From assembly GCF_009017415.1 (NCBI RefSeq), contig NC_092403.1, positions 1,984,001 through 2,048,000 on the forward strand: a stretch of DNA of 64,000 bases, read 5' to 3'. The position numbers and the translations under genes were made by a program. This DNA comes from Aspergillus flavus. Lineage: Eukaryota > Ascomycota > Eurotiomycetes > Eurotiales > Aspergillaceae. Positions 36,563 to 47,066 of the stretch are shown one piece after another. The stretch's first letter is position 1. Each line of letters starts with the position of its first letter. The notes beneath the pieces are model-generated. The model saw only the letters and a program-made list of their open reading frames with translations, had not been told where the DNA came from and ran no database searches.

Positions 36563-39142
36563 ATGCTGCGCCAAGCTGTTCGAGGAGCTCGGTGGTATCA
36601 GCATGTGGCGCTCAGAACACCGTCGGCTCCGTCTCTTCCTTTGCTGCGTACATTCTCCGTCGTAGCGCTACGCTCCTTCCAGTATGGCGGCCCCAATGAC
36701 AAGGTTCGGTTTTACGAGCAAGATACTCGTGGGAGCAAAAAGAGAAGGCAGGTCAATCCAGAAGCCGAAGAAAACGCTGATCGGGAGGAAGTGGAGGGCG
36801 AGCTGGCTAGACTTGAGAAGGAACTGCAGGATCTGAAAGAAGGTCCTTACGGCCCCAACAGTCAGTTCATCAGAGAGCTACCCGAGAAGGAAAGAGCCAT
36901 TGCACTAGAAGCTCTGAGAAAATATGAGGCGGAGCATGGCAAGGATGAACCCGAAATTGGCCTGGAACAGGTTTTTGATAATGAGCTGGATGAGATGTTG
37001 AAAGAGGAATTCGAAGGTTTGGCCAAAGAAGAGGAAAACTGGCATTCGACAGGGCAGGATAACTCACCAAAAAAGCCTGTACGGCGCCCCTACGAGGTTG
37101 CCGTAACGACTCTGGAACACCATTCCTATATCGAGAAATTCAACCAATGCCTGACCCGAATCGCAAGCGATGGATCAAACGAACGACTCGGGGCAGAACT
37201 ATGGAGATGGTACCGTCGTTGCAAACAGATGATCCCAGAATTCCTAGAGTCAATACCCGAAGAAGCTCTGACGTTGTTATGGCATGCTCAAGTTGGGGAC
37301 TATACAAGATCTTCCCGCACAAGCCATATTCAAATACTCGCTGAAGACGCAATATCAGTTGGAAAATCGCTCTCGACGCCACATCTCCTCTCTTACATTG
37401 AGTCGCTCCGAAAGACTGGCAAAACAAAGGAAGCGCTAGATCAGTGGGAAGCACATCAAACGGGGCTTTCGCAAAATAAGCAAGACCTTGAAGCATATTG
37501 GAAATTGGGTGTACGACTCTTTGCTGCTGAAAATGACCCTCAGCGAGCACAGGACATCGCCCTCGCGTTTCTAGCAAATGACAAATCACGCGAACCTCGC
37601 ATCCTCCTTCCAGTCATTACTGCTTGGGGGCGACAGCCTGGCAAAGAAGCTGAGGTCAAGGCCTGGGCTCTATATTTACAACTGAAAAGCTTTCTTGAGA
37701 ACACCTTAACTATGGACGATTACGATAACATCAGCATTGGTCTTCTGAAAGCCGGTAGACCGAATCTTGCTATCGCAGTGTTCAAAGATATGATGGTGAC
37801 AGGGCAAGACCCAGCAAACGATTCGACCTCACTCTATAAAGCAGCCGTCGGTCTTGTTGGTCATCTTCAGGCATCGAGTATTTCGGAACAGGATGTGAAC
37901 AAGGTATCGCTTTCGACGCTAACGGTCCTACCTCGGAGGTTCCAGAACCGGTTCTTCTATGCCAGCTGGATGAAGAAGCTCATTGGAATGGGTGAAGTTG
38001 ACTCTGCCGCACTGGTAATTGAGTTGATGTACGAACGAGGAGTGAAGCCGGATTCAAAGCACCTCAATGGATTGATAGCCGCTTGGTTACGCGATGGCAA
38101 TCCCGACGCGCGAGAGAAAGCCGAACGACTGGGGTGGTCTATGGTTCAACAGCGGATTGACAGTATTTGGGCGCGGACCAATTCAACAGGAAGCTCTCCG
38201 AAATTGACCGTAAGCCCCGATCCAGATAGTCCTCGCATACCCAAATGGATGCAACGAGAGATCCCATCCGCGAACATCGAAACATTTTCCATTTTACTCC
38301 TCCATTATACCCGAAGAAGCGACGATGGGATGATCAAATACCTAGTTAAATGCCTCGGCGATGCTCAGATCAAGCCAAACTCCTATTTCATGAACCACAT
38401 CCTATATGCCGAGCTCCGGAAACAGGATATCGGATCTTTGTGGGACAAGTTCCGAACCATGTCTGCATCGATCCAACCGGATCTGGAAACTTTTGCTTGC
38501 CTATGGGACTGCGGCAAACTTCAGTATGATCGCGGTCGCACGACGTTTGTTGCAGACTTTCCGTCTGCTCGCAGCCTTTATGCGGAGATGATGCAGTGGC
38601 ATTCTCATCTCCCTACACGAGGCCGAGCCGCTGCGCAAGAAGAGTTCTCAAAAGAACTCTATAACCAAATAATTCGTTGCTTTTGTCTCTCTAAAGACCT
38701 CCCTGGCACACTGATTGCGCTTTACTCGTTGAGATCAATATTCGGGTTCTCCCCCGACGACGTGACCGCTCGTCTCATAATCCTGCAAGTTGCACGGATG
38801 GCCGGTGTCCCGCCTGGCACACCCAAGCGCCGGCTCCGTCGCCTTTCAACGACTCCTAAGAGCAAAGAGAACATCTCTCATGTCAACAGGCTGGTAGAGA
38901 TCCTGAGCGAGCGCAAAGTGTCTGCACTCCAGGCGCGCGGGCTTACTCTCGAGACTCTCGAGCCGCAGGAGCGGGAGCAGTATCAGCTCGATATAATGAC
39001 TGACCTTTTACGTATTATCATGGGCCGGGCTGCTACTGAATCGAGCAGAGTTGAAGATCAGATTGCGTCCGCCGCAGAAGAGATGAATGTCCTGGGGGTC
39101 GATCTTGGATCGTCGTTGGAGGATAATGACCTTTTACTGTAG
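36563..39142 (+). CDS. Mitochondrial pentatricopeptide-repeat protein
   Basis: Single-exon gene of 859 residues. The N-terminus is basic, hydroxylated and free of acidic residues (MLRQAVRGARWYQHVALRTPSA), as expected for a mitochondrial targeting peptide, and is followed by a charged coiled-coil (EEVEGELARLEKELQDLKE). The middle and C-terminal parts carry helical-pair repeats of PPR type, for example YDNISIGLLKAGRPNLAIAVFKDMM, MGEVDSAALVIELMYERGVKPDSKHLNGLI and CLGDAQIKPNSYFMNHILY. Fungal mitochondrial PPR proteins bind organellar transcripts and act in stability, splicing or translation. I cannot assign the RNA target or a specific orthologue. Confidence 0.85.
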   Translation: MLRQAVRGARWYQHVALRTPSAPSLPLLRTFSVVALRSFQYGGPNDKVRFYEQDTRGSKKRRQVNPEAEENADREEVEGELARLEKELQDLKEGPYGPNSQFIRELPEKERAIALEALRKYEAEHGKDEPEIGLEQVFDNELDEMLKEEFEGLAKEEENWHSTGQDNSPKKPVRRPYEVAVTTLEHHSYIEKFNQCLTRIASDGSNERLGAELWRWYRRCKQMIPEFLESIPEEALTLLWHAQVGDYTRSSRTSHIQILAEDAISVGKSLSTPHLLSYIESLRKTGKTKEALDQWEAHQTGLSQNKQDLEAYWKLGVRLFAAENDPQRAQDIALAFLANDKSREPRILLPVITAWGRQPGKEAEVKAWALYLQLKSFLENTLTMDDYDNISIGLLKAGRPNLAIAVFKDMMVTGQDPANDSTSLYKAAVGLVGHLQASSISEQDVNKVSLSTLTVLPRRFQNRFFYASWMKKLIGMGEVDSAALVIELMYERGVKPDSKHLNGLIAAWLRDGNPDAREKAERLGWSMVQQRIDSIWARTNSTGSSPKLTVSPDPDSPRIPKWMQREIPSANIETFSILLLHYTRRSDDGMIKYLVKCLGDAQIKPNSYFMNHILYAELRKQDIGSLWDKFRTMSASIQPDLETFACLWDCGKLQYDRGRTTFVADFPSARSLYAEMMQWHSHLPTRGRAAAQEEFSKELYNQIIRCFCLSKDLPGTLIALYSLRSIFGFSPDDVTARLIILQVARMAGVPPGTPKRRLRRLSTTPKSKENISHVNRLVEILSERKVSALQARGLTLETLEPQEREQYQLDIMTDLLRIIMGRAATESSRVEDQIASAAEEMNVLGVDLGSSLEDNDLLL

Positions 39143-39640
39143 GTCTATACCAGTCTCTTTATGGAAATCGGGAAAAGTACATCATGGTGTTTAGCGGCAT
39201 TGCTTTATGAAATAGAAGATTGCCACGCAGCATACGGATCGGCGTTCAGGCGGTGGTGCTATGTATATAATCATGGCTCTTGTGTACTATAATAGATTCA
39301 TCCTCTCTTGAGCTATCTTGGACACTTGGGTCGTCCTATGTTTCTGAACTTCAGTGGTTAATAATAAATTTGCGCCTCCTTTATAATTATCATCCAAGCC
39401 GGTTGTGGTGATCTTTAGAACTTCATAATCACCATTCATTCTGTTCGCTGAGAAATCACAACCGAAGCGTACAGTTAGGTATATAATCAGACTCCATCGT
39501 ACCTACATAACTCAGAGCCAACTGCCAGGAGGGAGATACCACATAGACACACTCAATCCTCTATCAGACGTTCTAGATACCCCAAAGGCTTCGATCACGC
39601 AAGGTGTAGACCCATGGATCCTCTCCGAACCGGGCACCAC
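39143..39640. other. Convergent intergenic
   Basis: About 500 AT-rich bases between the PPR stop and the stop of the small minus-strand gene. No gene is seen. Confidence 0.6.
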
Positions 39641-40105
39641 CTACCGCAACAGAAGCCTAAAAGACCACAGACCACCCAGCAGCAGAAGATACAAGGGCGC
39701 GGACGCCGCAATCAAGGAAGCGGCTTCATTGCGGACATTGTATCTGGCAAAGTGACACGTGCTGGATCCAGCATAATGGCTCGGATGAGCGTCTCTGATA
39801 CACTGGGTCATATTGCCGTCCACCCACTGTTCGATCGTTCTATTAGACACATTGAGGTAGAGCGTAGGAGGGAAGTAACGCTCAGGAACTTCGCACCAGT
39901 ATTGGTGCTCGTTGTATCTATGGATGACATTCGGCTTGCAGCAGGTTCGCAGTGTGTCCAAGTCTTCTGGCTCGTTCGGTTGATCGCGAATGTAATAAGA
40001 ACATACATCTTTTGAGTCCAGTTCGGGTCCGTGTAAGCTTTCCAGGGTCTGCACGGGCAGCTCTGTTGTTGCCGTCGTTGGCGTCGGTTTTTCTGTTGTA
40101 GACAT
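39641..40105 (-). CDS. Small Cys-containing protein with C-terminal membrane anchor
   Basis: Single-exon frame of 154 residues. The start is Thr-rich (TEKPTPTTATTELPVQT) with no signal peptide. A middle region has six Cys (VCSYY, TCCKP, YWCEV, TQCIRD, STCHF) and two possible N-glycosylation sites (NVSN, NMTQ). The end is a hydrophobic helix (LIAASAPLYLLLLGGLW) with a basic tip (SFRLLLR), which could be a tail anchor or a GPI-addition signal. An upstream exon encoding a signal peptide is possible, but I found no splice support. No function is recognised, and it may be lineage-specific. Confidence 0.55.
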   Translation of the reverse strand: MSTTEKPTPTTATTELPVQTLESLHGPELDSKDVCSYYIRDQPNEPEDLDTLRTCCKPNVIHRYNEHQYWCEVPERYFPPTLYLNVSNRTIEQWVDGNMTQCIRDAHPSHYAGSSTCHFARYNVRNEAASLIAASAPLYLLLLGGLWSFRLLLR

Positions 40106-41015
40106 GTTTCTGATTTCCTTGATCTCTTGGATATGGATGATAGAATCAGGTGAAACTAGAATAGTAAGGTCATGCAGATCTCACATGGCTCGAATATCTT
40201 TCCTCCGCAAACTATGCTGGGTCATCTTGTTTCCTACCTTATATGCCTGGGGGGTTATGGTTTTGCTGCTTCTGTCCCTCCGCCAAAACAGAACAAAACC
40301 ATGGAAAGGCAAACGGTCTTTGTTCAAAGCTCTAAGGCGGTTACTTACCCAATCAGAGAGAAATGCATCGAGCAAATTGGTTTCTCTTCATGCGGGGGGG
40401 ATTGTTGACAGTCCAGCACTGGTGGAACCGACGTTGAACAGCCTCCAGTGAGTTGCATAGCATAGCAAGGCTAAGACCAGATCAAACAAAGATACGATAG
40501 CGATATGAAATCTGATTAGCCAAATTTACACATAGTGTATCATAGACTTTCGTCGGGCGTAGTCTTTGTCTAGTTGGTCTTGCTCAAGTCGTACCTGACC
40601 TAACTACATGCAGTAGGGCAAGTGCCCTACTAATCGTCTGACTCTCATGAGACTACTGGCACTCGTCGGCATCTGTTAGATTCTTTCTTGAATTGGTTAC
40701 ACGAATGGAGATATTACATTCCAAGCTTTATCGGTATGGGTCTGACCGCAAGCCTGCAATTTCAATGGTTTTTGACAACCCGCGCTATCTCTCGTCTCTG
40801 CCGCACATGCACTTTACTAGTCCACCTCTCGTTGATTCCTTAACATAGCTCATGAGGGGAAGACTGGCATTCTACTTGGATAAAGTTTAAGGGGTAACAG
40901 CATGGATGGGGGTGAACGTTTTGTATATATAGGGAAGTCAGGAACTGTTGTATGTTGAACCGTGCTTTACGCAAGATATCCAAGCCTTCCGAGCTTTTAC
41001 GAATTGCAAGTCAGA
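40106..41015. other. Divergent intergenic between two small genes
   Basis: About 910 bases. Frames at 40104-40451 are short and without recognisable features. A TATA-like run (TATATATAG) at 40923-40931 sits about 85 bases upstream of the secreted-protein start and may be its promoter. Confidence 0.55.
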
Positions 41016-41771
41016 ATGTGTGCAATATACCTGAGAATCACCTTCCTTCTCTGCCTTAGCCTGTCCCTAGCACACGTCATTTACATGAATGACACAACAG
41101 GCGCAAACAACCCATTGGAAGAGAGACAGCTCATGGGCCACCAGTTTATGTGTTGTATGGGGGACTGCAGCTATGAGCTCGTTGGGGATGGAAACCCACA
41201 TACGGATTATCTCCACAGGCAAATGACCAGTACAGGAGAGTGTCGAGATGGCCCAGGTGCTAAGGGCTGTGGAGTTGGATTCTCCACGAGTCATACATTT
41301 GGGTACACTGTCTCGGCCGGAGCGAATATCGGATGGTTCGCTCCTGGTTTCTCAGTGACAGAGTCATGGACCGTGGGCGAGACCAAGACCTGTAGTGCAG
41401 ATATCAATGCAACGGTCTGTCTCTGGTACGATATGGCATATGTGAGTAGTACTCTATTTCGATCTTGCAAGTCGTCCATTCTAATACACCGTGACAGACC
41501 GCGTACACAGTACAAGTCGTCAATAGGCGTCTGTATAGCTCGGTGTGTTCTAACCAGCCCACAGGACCGTGAGTGATTGATGAGCTCTATCACCGTTGTT
41601 CTTTCACTGACCAGGTTGATTAGGCTCATCATGAAGGCGCCAAACGTCAACAATGCCGGTGGTGGTCATTGGTACTGTGCATATGGCGATGAATGCCGTG
41701 GGGAAGGTGAAGAATACTGGTGTCTGACGGAAGATTGCCCACCAAAGGGAAAGCCTAAACCTCAGGATTAA
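41016..41771 (+). CDS. Secreted cysteine-rich protein, unknown family
   Basis: Protein of about 217 residues in three exons: 41016-41441, 41498-41568 and 41615-41771. Intron 1 runs GTGAGT to GACAG; intron 2 runs GTGAGT to CCAG with CACTGAC as branch site. I chose the ATG at 41016, which gives a signal peptide (ITFLLCLSLSLAHV). Likely KR-type processing does not occur, but an EERQL stretch after the signal could be a propeptide end. The mature part has about twelve Cys, with FMCCMGDCSY near the start and a Cys-rich end (HWYCAYGDECRG...YWCLTEDCPPKG). The centre is beta-rich (HTFGYTVSAGANIGWF, FSVTESWTVG, CLWYDMAYTAYTVQVVNRR). Such proteins are often effectors, antimicrobial or defence proteins, but the family is not recognised and no activity should be assumed. 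Confidence 0.75.
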
Positions 41772-42489
41772 ATCCAGACCCGATGCATACATATTATGTA
41801 CCTAACTAGCCTATGTGTGAGGTACACAGCAAGCGTACATTCAACGGGGTATAGAGAGGGCGGTCTTCTGCATGTTGAGAAGTAGGAGTCATTGATTACT
41901 TCAGGCCCAGCGCTACTACATGTAATCCGATGCTCTTGAAATGAACCAGACTGAACGTTCGGCAGAGGCAATAGGACACTGTAGATGTTGCAATCACAAA
42001 TGAACTTCAAGACAATGCACTCACTGTACAAGTGCATATTCCAACTCGCTCCTACAACAGGTAGCTCGGTACAACAACCACACAGTCCAAACAACACATA
42101 CTGCTCCAGATGGCCATTAAATTTCGTTGACTCCCCCAATTTACGGAGACATAAAATGTCAACTATCGCAGACGCGTTAAGTCTCTATATTCCAATACGG
42201 CCATGGTAGAGGGGGAAATAACAGTTAGTTCCAGTGTAGGTTGATCAGGATAACTCAATAGTACGCCATACACAGATCTCTGTGTAAGCAGGAAAAGGCA
42301 ATAGCTAAGGTTCCTCCTCACTGGAATATAAACGGTACTCTAAGTTAAGATATCGTTAACTTAATTCAACAGTTCTACCCAAACTAATCTCCAAACCTTC
42401 GCTATTCCAGCTAAGCTATGATTCTTTCCCAAGCTCTATAACATTCCCATCCATCATACACTCATTAACATAGACCAACATTACGTTAT
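41772..42489. other. Convergent intergenic, no gene seen
   Basis: About 720 bases between the secreted-protein stop and the GH32 relic's end. Frames on both strands at 41768-42209 have no recognisable features. Confidence 0.55.
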
Positions 42490-43978
42490 TTACCGGGCCC
42501 TATCAGGGTAGGCATCGTACAAGCCATCGGACACACTGATATCGCTGAAAGTGACTTCTCCCTCGCCATTATGGAAGAAGCTAATCTCGGTTGAGTTGGC
42601 ATACCAGGTACTGCACTCGACATTAGCAAGTTTCTTGTAAATTGAAAAACATTCAGACAGGACTTACCGAGCCCAGGTAGAAAGGGCAAATCGTGAGTTA
42701 GCATAAACTTCAAGAACAGCGTTGTCAACCACAATAGTGAGATCCAAAGTCTCAATGTGCGACTCATCCTCTGCAGCAAGCTTGACATTGTGGCGGTTTC
42801 TGCCATGTTCTCTATAGGCATCCTTTTTCTTCCTCTCTTCTTGTTTATCATCATCGTCGCTCTTGTTGCAATTCTTATTGATGTCAAACAACCGCAGACG
42901 CCCTGACTCGGTAGTAGTGTTCAATTTCAGTGGTGGTCTGGACGGCTGCGCTTGTGTTACTGCGGCCAATGACGATAGATTCATTCGAGAATTGGTAGTA
43001 GATAGTTGTCGACTCAAGCTCCGAAGAGAGAATCTTGAAACCAGCTTGAACTCCAGGGTCACGAGCGGACTTGGGGAATGAGAGCTGGGCATTAAGAACG
43101 AAGAACTTGGTGGTGGGCGACTGCTTGAAGGGAACAGCACCGTCTTCGCAAAACGTGCGCTTCGGCTCGGTGAAGGACGTTTTATTTGTCATTGCCTTAT
43201 ATGTCTCTCTCGCAATCTTGATTCCCATTGTTTCAAGCTTGAGACAGCTATTCTCGCTATCTTTTACGCACCACGAGCCAGTCTCCGAGGCAAGGTCATT
43301 ATCGACCACGTTGGAAATAGTCTGTTTATGCAATTCACGGGGGAGCAGTAGCGTATTTTGCCATCCCTGCTGCTCACTTGGGTATCCGGCCACGCCTCCG
43401 AAGACGTCTCCAGTCAGCCACACGTACGAGATAAAGCGATCAGGCGCACCGCTCTTCTCGGAGGCCTGAGACGTCGCTGGTAGGACCTTTCCTGCCGCGG
43501 CATATGAGGATATTCCCCAGTCAAGAACACCCGCCATGGTAGGCTCAAAAGTCACATTTCCGCCGTCCGGTTTCAAGATATTACCGGACGCCCACAGCAT
43601 GCCATGCATCGAGGTAACAGATTCGGTGATTGGGCCATACGAACCCTCCACGCCGAGAGTGATAAAAGTCTCGCCGTTGACATTATAGCCTTCTTTGTCG
43701 AGACTGAACACATTCCCAACTTCGAAATTGTAGCCCCATGCCTTAGCCCAGTCACCGTTGCCACAGGTCGAGTTAACAGGCTCACTCCACCATTTTCCAA
43801 GGTACTCCCAGTCCTCATAACCCGATCCCTGGTTGCGATAGAGGAACACCCCGGGCCCGACATCGTGGACACCGCCCGAGATAGCAGCATACCAAGTGCC
43901 CGAGCTACTGCCAACAGTGTCATCTAGGTCCTTATTCTGGAAAACGTAAGGGTCACGGAAGGCAGTGACATCGATCCC
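42490..43978 (-). pseudogene. GH32 beta-fructosidase relic (5' truncated, frameshifted)
   Basis: Recognisable glycoside hydrolase family 32 sequence (invertase, inulinase or levanase type). It opens abruptly with GIDVTAFRDPYVFQN, the conserved RDP motif. The probable acid/base Glu lies in WGYNFEVGNVFSLD, and the C-terminal beta-sandwich is also present (ETLDLTIVVDNAVLEVYAN, then STEISFFHNGEGEVTFSD). Two faults are visible. First, the N-terminal exon with the NDPNG nucleophile motif is absent: the 470 bases up to the ferric reductase stop contain nothing like it. Second, the frame breaks at about 42918-42925, where TTTEI passes into a different frame that continues TTTESGRLRLFDINK; one extra A explains it. 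The intron at 42611-42667 is still spliceable and the stop is at 42490. The gene very likely no longer makes an active enzyme. Confidence 0.82.
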
Positions 43979-44446
43979 CTACAATGGCATAACTGAGCCA
44001 TTGGCTATAAAGGCTTTTGTTCCTTGGATAGCTCCTCTTTAAACTTTTAGCTTCTTCGTCGGTTTTCTGACTCGAAACAAGGGCGCATACCAACCAAATG
44101 ACAGCGTCAACTTCCTATCCATAGCATAAAGAGTCATTGGCCAGACTTTCCTCCGATCATAAGGGATTCAACGGTATTGTGATCTTGAGACCTAATTGAG
44201 TTCTTTCCATACCACAACTATTCCGTCTCTGCAACCACTAAAATTCGTTGGTACAACGTTCTACCATAGCACAGGTGCAACTTGGCAACGAAAGAATGCG
44301 AGGGCCAGGAAAGCCTTTCTGAGTGAAGCAACTACTTCCGACTTTCAAATGAATGGATCGACACGCCCAGCGTATCTCTCTGTTGATTGACTCAATCCAT
44401 ATAAAGTACAACAACCACAAACAATCAACTAAGCCACACATATGCC
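43979..44446. other. Upstream of the GH32 relic; no N-terminal GH32 exon
   Basis: A 468-base gap between the ferric reductase stop and the GH32 relic. I read it in all minus-strand frames for the missing GH32 N-terminus and saw none. A TTGTAG that looks like an acceptor stands directly before the relic, hinting at a lost upstream exon. Confidence 0.6.
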
Positions 44447-47066
44447 TCACCATGAGTATGCTTCCTCAAAATACTCAATCCCTTCGTACCCCTTTTTCAG
44501 TATACGATGCACACTGCGTCTAACCTCATCTGACATATGGGGTGACCCGCATGTGAGTACCGCCATTTTGTGCCTGGCAATCTGCGCTTCTGTAGCGGCC
44601 CCATGGATGATATTCTCAATATTCGGGCGTCCACGCTCAATACGCAATTCCCCATTCTTGTTATCAGCAGCGCAGTGGCTATTACAGCCTTTCGTACAAT
44701 GGAAGCGCCCAGTAAATCCTTCGATTTCTAGTGCACCAGCAAGTTCCCTACCACAAAGCTGCTGCATGAATACATGGCCGCGGCATGCCCAGACCAGAGT
44801 AAGGTTGGAAGTCTGGGTTTTTGTATCGTCAGATACCCTAGAGCCTGCCTTCGACAATCTGGAAACGTGATCATGAATGTAAGGTACTGCTGTTGCTATG
44901 CCGGTCCCACCAACGATCATGACCACAGTGCCGTAGTGATGCAACGGAAGTGTATGACCGTAAGGACCCTCCAAGGATATAGGAATAGAGGTTTGATAAT
45001 ATCCGTTCACAGCACTATCATCAGAGGATGATGAACGTAAACACTGGTCTTTCAGTCGCTTTGTCCAACCGTTATAAGGACGAATCCAGAAAACAAGGTT
45101 TCCAAGAGCAGGGTCAGTGGTAGAAGATTGGGATCCCTGTGTAAATACCTCTGTAGGAGTTGAAGTGAATGGGTTCTTCTCGTTAAGGGCTCCAGTCATA
45201 TAGTGGGGTCCTTGTTGTGCATTAGATGAAGACGTTAATGGCGACGTTGGGTTTGGTGCTGTGTAGGCGCCGACTGTAAAAGGATGGTTTTCCCAGCCAC
45301 GCCAACTGAATAATTGATATAGATGGAAGTAATGCCCTGGCAAAGGCCGGATTGAGCCATCTGCTTGGACGTCAAGTCGGACGACATCAGCCTCTTCACT
45401 ATACGTTACCATTGCTGTAGTTGTTTGCAGATGCCCAGGGGTAGAGACGCGGATGTTGCAATATACGAGGCGTACGAGGCGCAAGAACCGATCACAGCAC
45501 CATATGGCAACCACTGGCCAGAGGTAGGCGTTATATTTAGTTCCGAAAACGGAAGTATGTCTGTTTTATCTTGTAAGCCGGTCTCGCATCTGCCAAAGTC
45601 ATAGACAGGGAGGGAGCAAAGAAGGACGCACTGGAAAAGCGCAACAAGAAGGATCACTGCAAATAGGATGTGCCCAACCAAAAATAACTCATAACATTTA
45701 GTACGAATGTAGGGAATGGAGAGGCCGCAAAGTAGCCCCATCATAGTGGCACCCTAAATATTAATTAATATATTAGCGGAAGGAATTTGACGTGGTTTAG
45801 CTTAGACTCACAATAATACCAAACTTGAACCAGAGAACATGCAATCCTTCTTCGTAGTAAGGTCCTTTGTGAGCCTTGTTAGTTATATGGCTACAACAGA
45901 CAGTGATCAAGGTCCATACCATAGATTGTATCCAGAACAGTATATGATATCGCATGTACAAAGGCAAATATGGCTGTGAGACGACTCAGGTGCCGGTGGA
46001 AGACATTGAAAGTGCTGAAGCTCCAACCAGTGGCCCAAATGAAGATATTGTTCCGTCCAGCGAATAACCACACCCATGGCAAACAGGCATATGCGAACAT
46101 GCTAGTCCGTTGAGCAACGTACTTCCATGCCTGCCGCGAAATAGTTGGCATCCTAATGAGCATGTTAGTCGACACAGTACCACATGGGTAAGAGTGCCAT
46201 TATCCTTACGTGACATTCGGAATGAAGATGTCATGAAACCCAAAGTTGAGGATAATACACATGATCCAAAACCAGACCACAACTAGAATCTCCGGGCGAT
46301 TCGGGATGCTACATCCCAGGAGCCGGCGTTGATGGTACGATCCGAGAGCTGCAGGGACGGCAATGTAAGCCTTCCAATAAAAGCTAAGACGATCCCGTAT
46401 TCCAGCTTTGTCTGGTAACTGTTGTTCTCGCTTGCGCTCCACATCTCCTCTACCACTTCCTCCTTGGACATGCCGCGATAAAGTCCATAAACGATGCAGT
46501 ATGCCGGTGAGCAAGATTCCGCCCCAGTAGCCCATTACACTCCAACTCAGCCGCGTTGATTTCGGTAATGCTTGATCTTTCGCTAGCTGTGATACAGAGT
46601 CAGTGGTGTTGACCAATTAACGAATCAAGAATATGTGTCTCACATAACTGTGGAGGGCAACAAGATAGTATGAACGTGACAGTAATACAGGTGATGTCAA
46701 TATCATTTTTTGATATTGACTAGGATCAACATGCGGAAGCTCCGCTATGTATGCACTCGTTGTATTGTTCGGCATCGCATCAAGGTCCAAGGGACTGTAG
46801 AGCCCCTGGCAGTAATTTTCCCACAAGTTTACCCCGGCAGACAGTTCCTCATCCGAGCAGTATAGCTTTACGGATGTATAGATGGAGCTTACCTGCACAG
46901 TGTTGTTACATGCAGCATTTTGTGAGTGGGGGCCAGACCATGTTAGGGTTGATAGCGATTGGTAGATGGAATAGAAACAGTATTCGTCCAGACTGGAAGC
47001 AGAGAGGCCTCCCCAACAGTGAACAAGGCCCGTGAACGCAACTAGTGTAATGACATATAGATGCAT
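44447..47066 (-). CDS. Ferric/cupric-chelate reductase, FRE family
   Basis: Plasma-membrane metalloreductase of about 773 residues in six exons: 47066-46644, 46586-46210, 46152-45920, 45864-45812, 45753-45632 and 45560-44447. All joins keep frame. A signal peptide (about 1-18) and a lumenal Cys-containing region with N-glycosylation sites come first. Then follow seven or so TM helices with the haem-binding His pairs, [18 protein letters not shown] and [17 protein letters not shown]. The FAD motif is HPFTVG, the NADPH glycine motif is [11 protein letters not shown], and the C-terminal [10 protein letters not shown] is typical of FRE proteins. It reduces Fe3+ or Cu2+ outside the cell for uptake. 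All cofactor motifs are intact. No permease/oxidase pair is adjacent. Confidence 0.93.

Noticed and set aside
43979..44446. Missing N-terminal exon of the GH32 gene
   Set aside because: All three minus-strand frames were read for an NDPNG-like motif; none is present, so the gene is called a relic rather than a multi-exon gene.
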